DNA from: Gymnothorax reevesii
Lineage: Eukaryota > Chordata > Actinopteri > Anguilliformes > Muraenidae
Length of the DNA stretch: 64,000 bases
Assembly: GCA_029721435.1 (NCBI GenBank)
Contig: CM056578.1
Coordinates: forward strand, 17,832,911-17,896,910
Direction: 5' to 3'
The notes beneath the pieces are model-generated. The model did not search any database and was not told where the DNA came from. It saw nothing but the letters and a program-made list of their open reading frames with translations. A program made the position numbers and the translations under genes. Every line of letters begins with the position of its first letter. Positions within the stretch are counted from its first letter, which is position 1. Positions 52,311 through 62,208 of this stretch are shown in pieces.

Positions 52311-52529
52311 TAGTCCCCTACCGGTGTATGCATATTATATTTCCTAAAAAGTAGGCCAAAGTGCCCTGAATAGGGTACGTGACACACTCTCTCCCCAAGA
52401 TGCATCCACACACCAACTTTGATGTTCCTAGGTCATACCGGTATTGAAGTTATGGAGCGGACACGAATGCGGACGGACGGACGGACGGAGTGCAATCCTA
52501 TAGTCCCCTCAGTTTCCGGTAGGGGACTA
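52311..52529. mobile_element. MITE with perfect 14-bp ends and GGAC tandem
   Basis: TAGTCCCCTACCGG (52311-52324) is exactly inverted at 52516-52529. The interior holds GTCATACCGGTATTGAAG and a (GGAC)n run at about 52471-52488. It lies inside the Harbinger relic. The GACGGACGG segment resembles the right end of the AGGTCA array at 42860-42890. Confidence 0.7.
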
Positions 52530-52648
52530 ATAACACTTAGTAATAGTAATTTATAACTGACATGCCCATTTTTTTAAGGAGTTTCTCCTAAATCCGGCAG
52601 TTAAGGATCTACTTTTCGTGCCAAGATGCTTTGTGAAAACGGGCCCTG

Positions 52649-55600
52649 ATTTCCATCTACATTGGGGAAACCGATATAAAACTGATGTGCAGCAGCATCA
52701 ATTTATAATCAAAAATGTATTTATTTGGAAAGCAATTTATTAATCTGGTAGATGTTTTTTTTTTTTTTTTTTACATGAAATTCAATTTTATATATTTTTT
52801 GTGTGAATGGCTCTAAGCATGCTTTTGAAAAATATATCGGTGTGAGGCCAGTTGTGTTAGATATAATAAATTTATCTGTAGATACAGATGGACATTAAAT
52901 AGAACTATATTCAGAAATAAGGTTTATGTTTCTTCTTAGTGGCACTCATGGTCAAATCAGACCTGACTCACTCACAGTCACACTTTGAATCCCTTCCCAT
53001 GGCAATGCCTGGACTAAAACATGCATAAAAATACAGACTTTAAATAATCCAGGCAATAACGAGTTTTTGAACAGACCGATTTCTGATAAAGACCAAGATG
53101 TGCGTTTTTCAGTACATTGAAGGGTCTCTAAAGTTTCTTTTTTTTGGTGGGGGGGGGATTCCAGCTAAAAAGCCGATCTTAGGAAGCCATTCGTTTAAAA
53201 AAAAAAAAAAAAAAAAACTAGGCACCACTTATTGAATCTGACGCCAAAACTTGAAAATTCAAGCTCCAAGACGGCTCTAATTCACTGGCTCCAAAACCTG
53301 GCAAAAATGCCAACACGCAATTTTGTCTGCTGGAGGGGGGTCTGTCTGAGGCCCAATGAAGTCCCTATATCTGCACCTCTATTGAAAATTGAAAGCTAAA
53401 ATTTCACAAATTTTCACATTCTCATATAGATGAACACATAGCCGAGTTGACATGGAGTGATTCCTGGATCAGACTTTTGTTCAGTGGTAATACTAGATTC
53501 TTTAGCCAATGAAGAATGGTAGCAAAACCAGACCTTTTAAAGATTTTAGTCATCTAGGCGGATTTCCTTAGCTGACCTAAAAAAATGTTATCGTGTGAAT
53601 GCAACCAACCCTTTTAACCAACAGAGAGCAACTGTTTGTAACAGGAGCAACAGCCAACGTTACTCAAAAATAGCATATTTCATATTTTACAGTGTTGCAC
53701 ATTCCACGTCGAGAGAAGCTTTGATTGCCGCAGGAGAAAATGACAATTAAGTAATTCCTGACTATGCCAGATTGAAGGGCCACAATCACAACGTGCTTGT
53801 GCAAGTCCTGGCTCTCATCGTGAAATTGTTTGCTTTAGGTTTTCAAGAGATGGGAAGAAATGTGAGTTTCTTCAAGAATCAAGGGCCATTCTTGCACTAT
53901 CGAATATTTCAGCTGTTTTTCGCTTAAATTAATTGTTTTGTATTTTGGAGCCATTTTGATTCAGTGTCTTAACGCCTTCCTGAACTCTTGATTCTTGGTA
54001 GATAAATTGACATACAAGAACGCATATTTATCAAATGGAGAGCCACTTCAAACAAAACTTGGCTGATTGGGCTTTTCATTTTTACACGGTTTTGACAAAG
54101 AACCACAACAGCAAAAATAGCAATACACAAGATTTTTCTCCTTTACACAGGCATCAGATTGTTTTGTTCCATTCTCTTTGAGCAGCAAGAGCTCTTACAC
54201 TTGCAGGGGATGAGCTCCCTGTGGTAATAATAGTTTGTTTCAGTTTTGCAAGGAACTAAGCCAATACTGCAAAATTTTCAGCAATAAAAGAACTTTATCA
54301 AGCTGTCTCCTCTGGAATTATCTGAAGTTGTCTTCGTTGGAATCGTTTTGTCATTAATTGCCATTAGTTCAAAGTAAACCTGTATGGTTGTCCAATTATT
54401 ATTAATAATTATTACAACAATTATCGTCATTATTATTACGGTTAGTGAAAGCTGGACAGCAAAACACTTCCAAAATCATTTCAACCACTGCGTTCAAAAT
54501 ATCCAGGAGATTCTCCCGGTAAATCTGCGAGTTTGTTCCCTTTGTAATTCTTTGCATGGTATTTAAGTCCACTTACGCATATGTGATGACACTAACCTTC
54601 CACAGGTTTTAGTTCAGAAACGAGTAGGCAAGATTGCAGGTGATATCCATGGAGCACCATAACTTTAGAGGAGCCATCAAATTGAAATGCGACACGAGTC
54701 AATACCATGACATATATTCGCATAGTAACAAGCGTAACTTGCCTCTTCTCCCCATCCCCTCCAATAACTTCAAAGTGCACATATTCGCTCACCGTCGCCA
54801 TAAAAAATCCAGTGAAGGCGGGGGACTTATGCGCCAGATCACAACTCCGATAGTGCCAAATAACCACCGACAAAACATGGTGACAGATCGCATGAATATC
54901 AGACCTTGGAAATTTTACCTCTTCAGAATACCAAAGAAAACTCTTATGTTCAGTCATATTCAAAAATTCGCTCGCAACAGAGTAGTTAAGTTTGAAAGCA
55001 AACGGAGTTGTTGAATATTCAAGACCACAAAGGTTGAAAGGCGAAAGGTATCACAATAATGTTACCAGAACGTTTTTCAAAATGTTAAAGCAAAGGTACT
55101 TCAGTGCCATAAATGTTCTCTTTAGCCATGAAATAACCGATTAACACGTCAATTAACAGAAGTAACACAATATGTCAACTTTACTTCAAAAGCGTGGCAC
55201 TGGCAGTCGGTATGTTACGTTTGTCTGCCCTTTATTACCTGTAAACTGTTACAAAATGAATTTTCAACGTGGTACCATTTAGTTGGCTCGTGGAATATAC
55301 AGGATTGCAGGCGCCCAATAAACTGGAAAATAGTACCCCAATGCGTTTGCACACGTTCAGTATTATGTCAGAACCTCAAGTGGCTGCCAAAAGAATACAA
55401 CTATGTAAAATATTTCATTAGGCTACGAGTCCGAGACGTCAGATCCACTAACAAGGCAAAGGTGTGGGCCGACTTGTGACAGTTTCCTTTTCAAAGAGTA
55501 GGGTATTCGCGTACGGTCTTTACACATCAGTAAGAAAGACACTTAAAGCCATGCCCGCGACGCCAAGCGAATTTCCTGGGTCAATTTATTCTCAACGCTA

Positions 55601-56044
55601 CCCCGGGAGCCGGGGATGGAAGACTTATAGAAATGTACAGAAAACAGCGCGCGATGGACATTTGCCAGTCACTTCGTGAAGCGCACGAGCTGCGTCACTT
55701 TCACTTTGTAGATACTCTGACACAGATCAAACAAGCCGACACACCTAATTGACAACTTGTAATATACCGTTACAATACAGTTCCTTTAGTTATACGCCGA
55801 TGTTTGCAACATTAAATGGCTGATGCTTTCTGATAAAATATGTCCAGATTCCATGGAAAAAATATTATGTCAAATATTGAAGCAGTTGTGAGACTCCACG
55901 GTCTTAACAACTTTATTTTAACTTCTGACTCAAGAATGCAAAAAGAAAAAGATAATCGTTGATTTATAAAACTAGCCGCGCACAATCTTGCGGTTCAACA
56001 GGAACCGGTTATTGAGCACCATTCACTGATTTGCGTTATTTTAC
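52649..56044. other. Intronic stretch next to exon 1, no gene recognised
   Basis: Homopolymers at 52756-52772 (T) and 53198-53217 (A). Overlapping open frames on both strands at 54592-55014 (123 and 126 codons) have no recognisable domain. Composition becomes more balanced towards exon 1. Confidence 0.4.
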
Positions 56045-57183
56045 CTTTTGGAGAGGTCCATGAGAACCCCAGAGAAGATCTTCTCGCCTAGTTGAAAGGA
56101 CACCACCAGTGCATCGTCGATTATGTGATCCAGCGAGACTCGAACCTCAGAACCAGGACTGAGATGGGCGACTGAGTCCGGTGGCAGCCCGGTTGTCTTT
56201 GCATACGCCGCAGTGGGCTCTGATTCCGACAAAGCTTCCATGGGGTCGACATGACACACTCGCTGAGAAGCGTACAAGTCCTCAGATTCCAGCACCGGTG
56301 GTGCCTGGTTCACTACAATGTCGGGTGGATCCGATGAGTTGCGCGCAAAAATGTTTGTAAAATCGCTGTTTTCATCGGCGGGTCCAAGAAGTTTCTCCTT
56401 TTCCAAAACGGGAGGACGGGCAGAGTGATCCACGAACTCAGAACCTTTCAACACAGCATCCTCAGTCGAACCGGTCCCCAACTCCGGAGAAACAGTATCA
56501 TCCGAGGATTTGCACTCAGTTTCAACAACCAGTAGAGGTTTGATTAAAGCTCTGACTTCGCAGACGATCTCGGCTGGCTCCGTTGGAGCATCCGACCCGC
56601 GGCTGGTAACATACTCGGTTTTAGTTTCCACTGGCTCCACCGAAGAGAGTAAAGGTGCTGCAAGACCAGTCTCCATTCCCGATACAAGAGGTGTGCAGTG
56701 CGAATGCAGAACGACGACCGACGGCTCAGAAGTGGAAATGGGAGTGGGAGAGGGTTGCAAGCGGGTGATGGAGTCGAACGCACTGACCTCGTTTGCCATC
56801 TGCAGAAGAACTGGCGAAAACTCTGCTTTAAAGCTTTCACACTCATCCCGATGGTCTGTCCATCCGCGGTGTTCCGACGAGATCTCAACCTCCCTTTCTC
56901 TAATGTTATCTTCCGGACACCCGGCTTCGATTTGTTCTTCCTCGGCTCCAGCTACGTAAGCTTTTCCCGCGGCTTCTTGCTCCGGCCTGTCCCGTGTCTC
57001 AGCCTTGACCAGTCGGCATTCTGCAGCTGCATTCTGACTCCCAGGCAAATGCATAAGATCCATCGCCGAAGCGCACTCATCTGTAGCCTCGGTTTGAAGA
57101 TTGGCCTCGGACTCGAACTCGGTTCCGTCCCCTACTGTTGTTGATGCCGCAGCAGCTCCTGGCTCTGCAGCCACGGCCGCCAT
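56045..57183 (-). CDS. pwwp2a: PWWP domain-containing protein 2A, exon 1
   Basis: Encodes residues 1-379 plus two bases of codon 380. The start MAAVAAEPGAAAAS (ATG at 57183) is chosen because MAAVAAE is the conserved PWWP2A N-terminus and its context AAAATGG is strong. An in-frame ATG at 57252 would add 23 residues unlike the family. The exon is acidic, rich in Glu, Ser, Pro and Ala, and probably disordered. It ends with the conserved block PGSEVRVSLDHIIDDALVVS, then GEKIFSGVLMDLSK, and the donor AG|GTAAAA. Reading on gives an immediate stop, so splicing is required. The exon is G+C- and CpG-rich compared with its flanks, as expected for a CpG-island promoter exon. The protein is expected to be nuclear. 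Confidence 0.93.
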
Positions 57184-57266
57184 TTTCTCTCCGCTTTGAA
57201 AGCGAAGGTTAGTTCCTCTGGCTGGAAAGGTATAGACCCACCCACCGTTCACTGATATTACTTATG

Positions 57267-57271
57267 ATTGG
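57267..57271 (-). promoter_or_regulatory. CCAAT box upstream of pwwp2a
   Basis: ATTGG on the plus strand is CCAAT on the coding strand, 84 bp upstream of the ATG, in the context TTAGCCAATCA. CCAAT is bound by NF-Y in many CpG-island promoters. No TATA box is apparent. Confidence 0.45.
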
Positions 57272-57348
57272 CTAATAAACTGAAAACTTGTATCTATGTG
57301 GTCAATGTCGTGTCATTCAAACGAAGACGCAACGAAAGTTAATTTTCC

Positions 57349-57353
57349 ATTGG
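57349..57353 (-). promoter_or_regulatory. Second CCAAT box upstream of pwwp2a
   Basis: CCAAT on the coding strand in the context GAGCCAATGG, 82 bp from the first. Paired CCAAT boxes in one orientation are a common promoter arrangement. Confidence 0.4.
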
Positions 57354-57825
57354 CTCTTTTCTTAAAGAGTATTTTCAATGCTGCGGTTAGCGACACAGGG
57401 GGCGACAGTGGACAGTGACATCAAATTTGGATAAAAGATAAAAGTGCTCACCTGGGGTTGTAAGAGCGAGGAGTCACAGGAGATAAATCCGAATGAAATG
57501 GGATCTATCTAAAAGCGTAATAATTTTCATTATCTCTGCCTACACAAAAGCTTTGTGTGTGTGCTTACATCTTGCATCTGTTTGCCCGTAAGCGTTTAGT
57601 TCTGCACGGGCTGTAAAATAATGATTAAATAAAATTATTTGTCCCCCAAAAATCTAACCATTCTTTTTCTCTCCATCATGTGATATTGTTTCTGGTCAAA
57701 ATCTAAATAGCTGTCTTCTAGTCTATGGTTTATACAACAAGCAATCTTATCTGAGAACAGAGTAATATCACTGATAATATTTTCACTGCAAAATATGTTG
57801 TCATCCAATATACTTGTAGTGAGAA
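57354..57825. other. Upstream flank of pwwp2a
   Basis: No gene or classified repeat recognised. Confidence 0.4.
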
Positions 57826-58190
57826 CAGTGGCGCAGATAGAACTGGGAACTGGGTGGGACACAGACATGTCCTTGATGACAACAATTAGTCCTGGCTAGT
57901 TCTCATTTTCCTTTATTGACGTGTTTTCCAATTATCGTAACTGGCAACTGAAGACACGGTTTCTCACCATATGCAATCTAACTGTAATGATCCTGTCCTG
58001 CCTGACCATGTTTTGTTTTGATCCTGTCCTGCCTGCCCATGTTTGATTATGAATTCTGCTTTGTCTGACCATGCTCTGTATTTTGTACTGTGATTTAGAT
58101 TCCTTGCCATGTTTTGTTTTTGCCTTGTCTTTGTCTGTTTGCCATATTCCACCATTGCAGTTATATTCCGGTCCTTGTTTTGTGTCATAC

Positions 58191-59160
58191 ACAATTCAAA
58201 TGCGCAGTCTAATTGAACAACAGAGACAGGCTGGTTCTCGGTAAACTCTGGAGTCAGGCAGAGGTGCATCATGTCTCCCATCTTATTCCTGGTTGCCATC
58301 AACTGGGTAATGAAGAAGTCCACAAGCGACAAAAAGAGAGGAATTACTTGGTCCATTTTCTCAACCTTAGAGGACCTCGATTTTGCTGACGAAATTGCCC
58401 TTCAGTCATCTCGGCAAGACCACATGCAAGAGAAATCACAAAGACTCAGCCACTATGCCAGTCAACATGGGCTCCAGCTTAACACCAACAAAACTGAAGA
58501 AATGAGGCTCAACACAACATCTCGGGAGAAATTGACAGTCAATGGAAATGAAATAAAAGAAGTGGATAAATTTGTATACTTAGGAGCAGTAGTTAGCACC
58601 AAAGATCTAACACAAAAAGACATCAAGAACAGGCTATCTAAAGCAAGAACAGCATTTCATAAACTAAGACCAATCTGGAAATCGAAACAATACAGCAGGA
58701 GAACCAAAATCAAATTATATAACAGTAACGTAAAATCAGTACTGTTGTATGGAAGTGAATGTTGGAGGGTTACAAAAGCAGACATGAGATCTTTGTCGAG
58801 TTTCCACCACAACTGCTTGCGACAAATCTGCAAAATCTTTTGGCCTAATACCATCTCAAATGCAAACCTATTACAAATGACAGACTCCAAATGTATTATT
58901 GATGAAATCACACAGAAAAGATTCAGATGGCTCGGACACGTATTCCATATGGATGGAAAGTGTATAACAAAAGCAGCACTAAGATGGACGCCCCAAGGAA
59001 AAAGACCAAGAGGAAGGCCAAAAACAACATGGCGCAGGCGAACTGAAGGACCTGCAACTTACATGGGGAGAGGCTGAAACCAAGGCCAAGAAAAGAGCTG
59101 AGTGGAGATCTCTTGTATCAACCTTATGCTCCACCGGGAGCAAAGAGGATAGGTAGGTAG
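58191..59160 (+). mobile_element. 5'-truncated non-LTR retrotransposon with perfect 14-bp target duplication
   Basis: The insert is flanked by the exact direct repeat GTTTTGTGTCATAC (58177-58190 and 59161-59174). It is 970 bp long and ends in a (GGTA)n tail, AGGATAGGTAGGTAG. Only the 3' half of the reverse-transcriptase ORF is present. This is the expected product of target-primed reverse transcription with 5' truncation. Confidence 0.9.
58240..59159 (+). pseudogene. LINE reverse transcriptase, C-terminal half, inactivated
   Basis: The main frame (to 59077) starts within a GVRQRCIMSPILF block, followed by the palm motif LDFADEIALQS, KFVYLGAVVS, NVKSVLLYGSECWR, RWLGHVFHMDGK and GKRPRGRPKTTWRRR. 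This order is typical of RTE-like and related LINEs of fish and invertebrates. The clade is not resolved here. The catalytic FADD is FADE, so the second Asp is lost. A frameshift near 59045 truncates the main frame, and the true end (LTWGEAETKAK, then LCSTGSKEDR and stop) continues in another frame. Confidence 0.88.
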
Positions 59161-60109
59161 GTTTTGTGTCATACCTTGCATTGCACTTTGTCTCCCCCTG
59201 TCTGGTCTTTTGTCATGTGATCGCTCACCGCTCCAGTATTGTGTGCCACACTTTCGGGTGATTTCATGGTTTCTGGGATTTCATCCTTTCCTTCCAATCT
59301 TGTTTACTCCCTTCACCTTGCTTTTCTATATTACCAACAATACTAACAGTTTGTTGTTTTAAGTAAACGTACTTATCAAGACTAACATTGTTCATAGTAC
59401 TAACTTACTAACAAGCACTAGGGATTGCATTGCTGCTCATTACTAATTTATTAACAAGCTCTCAGCACTCGCTCTGCTCTAGTCTCTGCCCCTTGCCTTC
59501 ACTCAATTTACTTTGCTGTGCTTCAAGCAGATCTTCTGCACCTTGTTAATCACTGTTCTGCCTCTCACTCTGTGCACTTTAGAACTCCCAAACCGGAGCT
59601 GTATGTTTGTCAGTAGGCTGTCTCTGTGATCCCTGTCCGCGTTTTGGCTTTTGCCAATTCTTGTAATCACGAACCTCCTCGTGTTCATTCCTTAGTAATT
59701 AGTCTGATCCATATCACCTGTCTCCCCTTTGTAGCATGTGACATTCCATATGTGTATTTAAGCAGTCATTTCATTCACAGCTCTTGTCAGAACATTTTCC
59801 CTGAGCTGCGATTGTTGATGCCTTGTACTCTTAGTGTTATACTTCTCACTGGAACGTCCCAGACTCTGATTTTGGCTTTACCTTCGATATCACTGTGCCC
59901 GTATACCATACCTGTTTTGCCCAACTCTGAGTTTTGTGTTTGCTGCCCTGTGTACAGTGTAGATTACCCTCCCTAGGATTCTGATTTTGGATTGTGAACT
60001 CTGTACCGTTGCCTTCTGCCCTGTGGGGGTTAACCCCCCCCCCAATCTGAAAACTCCTCTTAGCTGAAACTTCCTGGTCTCGCATTTGGTTCCTGAAGGA
60101 TACCTCACA

Positions 60110-60367
60110 AACAGCGACGAAATCACGGGCAAAATTCAGTACAGAAATGGGTTATTTGTGTGAGGGTCGACAGGTTTGCAATTTTGAATAACGTTGATTT
60201 AAATACACCATATAATTGAAGAGAACAAGCAGCACCTGTTAAGATGGCAATCCTTCATCTGGACGTGCATTTGTTGTATTAATCAACATTCAAAATTGCA
60301 CACCTGTCGACCCTCAGGCAAGTAGCCCATTTCTGTACTAAATTTAGCCCGTGACTTCATTGCTGTT
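60110..60367. mobile_element. Foldback MITE
   Basis: A 258-bp palindromic element. AACAGCGACGAAATCACGGG, GTACAGAAATGGG, GAGGGTCGACAGG and GCAATTTTGAATAACGTTGA on the left are complemented on the right (AATCAACATTCAAAATTGC, CACCTGTCGACCCTC, CCCATTTCTGTAC, CCCGTGACTTCATTGCTGTT). Arms of about 90 bp. Confidence 0.85.
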
Positions 60368-60500
60368 AGATCACATGTGGGGAGAAACCGTGCCTTCAGT
60401 TGCCATTTACGATGATTGGAAAACGCGTCAAAGGAAAATGATTGAGAACTAGTCAGGACTAATTGTTGTCATAAAGGACATGTCTGTGAACCCCCCCCCC

Positions 60501-61391
60501 ATGTTATGATCTAGCATCTTTTTTTCTTTGGAAGATAGTTAATTTTCAACAGTGCAGTAACCACAAAAAAAAAAAAAAACTGAGACTTGCGTCCTTGGTA
60601 TGACGTGAATTCTGAGATGTATTTAATTGTCACGAAACTAAAAAATAAGTTTAAAGAAAACACAGGCATAGCTATGTTCTGTTTCTTAGGTACCAATTTC
60701 AGGGATGTGAAAGACTGAAGCCCCAGTTGTTGTTGCAAGCAAGCTTACAATCCCATGGTGAAAGAAGAGTCAAGGTCATAAGTTACATCCCTGAAAGGTA
60801 ACCACTGTAATAAGCTGTCACACTCTATTGTATATGATGAAAACTTCTCAGCACAGAATGAAATTTTCCTTTTTATCCAGTAAAATATATTTGCAAGTGA
60901 TTTTAATGAGGTGAGCTGATACTGAAAAATGAATCCCTCAAATTTGAAATAATAAGCATGCCAGTGACTGGTGTATATATAATTTAGACAACATAATGTG
61001 ATATAAATACTGTCTAATATACTTGCATGGTCAAGGATATTTAGATACCTGAAGAAAAAGCTCCCCGGTACTGCATGATGGCTTGTCATTCCTAGAACCT
61101 TTGAGCTTTAGATTTTAACATGGGTAGCCTATTTCAGAGGCTTAGTTTCACCTGAAACTACACATTTTTTACACTGAATATTGAATTTAACTCAGGCTTA
61201 AATGTAAATTTCAGTTTTTCAGCTTCAACGCAATATTGTTTTTTTTTATTTTGATAACTTTTTACTCATGTTTTGTACATGGTGAAAGAAATTGACTTCC
61301 ACTAATTCTTCAGAAAATAGGCTGTGCACACTGAACATGCAAAGGGGACTTTGTAAGACTAGAGTGCCATGTGTACAGTGTCGTGTTAAAG
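60501..61391. other. Gene-free stretch
   Basis: Poly-A at about 60566-60580. The frame at 60745-61089 (minus, 114 codons) is A+T-rich and unrecognised. Confidence 0.45.
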
Positions 61392-62208
61392 TACACTGAA
61401 CAGAAATATAAACGCCCCATGTCAAATATTGATGCCACATGGAGTTAATAACTCTAAATGAGCATATGCTGACTTTTACTTGTATAATAGGGATATTTCT
61501 CTTGATTTGGGCGCCATTTTTTAATCTCTCTGTCAGTGTGCAATTTGCTCAGTGATTTCACTCAGTACATGGGTGTGGCATTTCCAGACGGTGATCAGAC
61601 AGAATGAGCAGTACCCAGACACTCCTTACACTGGGGACAAAAAAAGGCCGCCCCAAAATGTCAAATTTTGTCATGTCATCATGCCTCAGATGTCTCAGGT
61701 CATGCAGGAACGTGCCATTGGCATGCTGGATGCAGGGATGTCCACCAGAGTGGTCACTGTGCAGCTGAATGTTGACTATCGGACAATAGGCCATTTGAGA
61801 GATTGTTTTCAAAAGACGGGCAGTACTGCAAATTGACCTTATCCACGTCGGCCACGTGTGACCACACCAGCACAAGATCGCTACATCCGGCTCTTCCACC
61901 AGCGGGATCGGCTCAGATCAGCGACACGCCCAGCGGATGAGACCATTGGTCTGCACAAGAGACGCATCACGCCACAGACAGTTCGTAACCGCCTGCAAGA
62001 AGCCAACTTGCACGCTTGGTGTCCTCACCGTGGTCTGGATCTCACCGCTGTCCGGCGTCGGAACCGACTCGCATGGGCAAACACACACGTTCGATGGCCC
62101 TTGGCACGCTGAGGGAGAGTGCCATTCACAGACAAATCCCGGTTCCAGTTTTTTGTTAAATCAAACTCAAAAATTTGACATGGGGCGTTTATATTTATGT
62201 TCATTGTA
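61392..62208 (+). mobile_element. Tc1/mariner-like element, internally deleted
   Basis: Ends TACACTGAACAGAAATATAA followed by ACGCCCCATGTCAA (61392) and the complement TTGACATGGGGCGTTTATAT ending at 62208, with TA at both edges. 817 bp, against about 1.5 kb for complete relatives. Confidence 0.85.
61680..62160 (+). pseudogene. Tc1-like transposase, N-terminal half, with stops
   Basis: The plus strand reads MSQVMQERAIGMLDAGMSTR and DYRTIGHLRDCFQKTGS (helix-turn-helix), then a stop near 61835, then GRPRVTTPAQDRYIRL-like text, DRLRSATRPADETIG, TPQTVRNRLQEANLHA and RRRNRLAWANTHVRW, a second stop at 62110-62112, and PFTDKSRFQFF (normally FTDESRF, the first catalytic Asp). The second half of the catalytic domain is absent. 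Two stops and the deletion make it inactive. Confidence 0.85.

Larger units (their letters stand above)
50312..52648 (-). mobile_element. PIF/Harbinger transposon relic
   Basis: The left end GGGCCCGTATTCACAAAGCA followed by TCTTA and the right end GATGCTTTGTGAAAACGGGC followed by CC are inverted copies. Between them, the minus strand carries a disrupted HARBI1-like transposase. The length (2.3 kb) includes two smaller insertions (51191-51393 and 52311-52529). No second, Myb-like ORF usual for autonomous Harbinger elements was found. Confidence 0.8.
57826..60500. mobile_element. Composite element bounded by ~120-bp inverted repeats
   Basis: The left arm (57826-57970: CAGTGGCGCAGATAG, GACATGTCCTTGATGACAAC, AATTAGTCCTGGCTAGTTCT, CAACTGAAGACACGGTTTCT) is complemented by 60379-60490 (AGAAACCGTGCCTTCAGTTG, AGAACTAGTCAGGACTAATT, GTTGTCATAAAGGACATGTC). 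The interior contains a LINE (58191-59160), a foldback MITE (60110-60367) and T/C-rich unclassified sequence without a transposase. CAGTGGCG suggests a hAT-like end, but the class is uncertain. Confidence 0.65.

Noticed and set aside
56510..57144. Two plus-strand frames of about 148 codons
   Set aside because: Antisense shadows of pwwp2a exon 1, which has the conserved protein on the minus strand.
57184..57252. Upstream in-frame ATG extending PWWP2A by 23 residues
   Set aside because: The MAAVAAE start matches the family and has a strong initiation context. The extension has no family counterpart and overlaps the expected 5' UTR.
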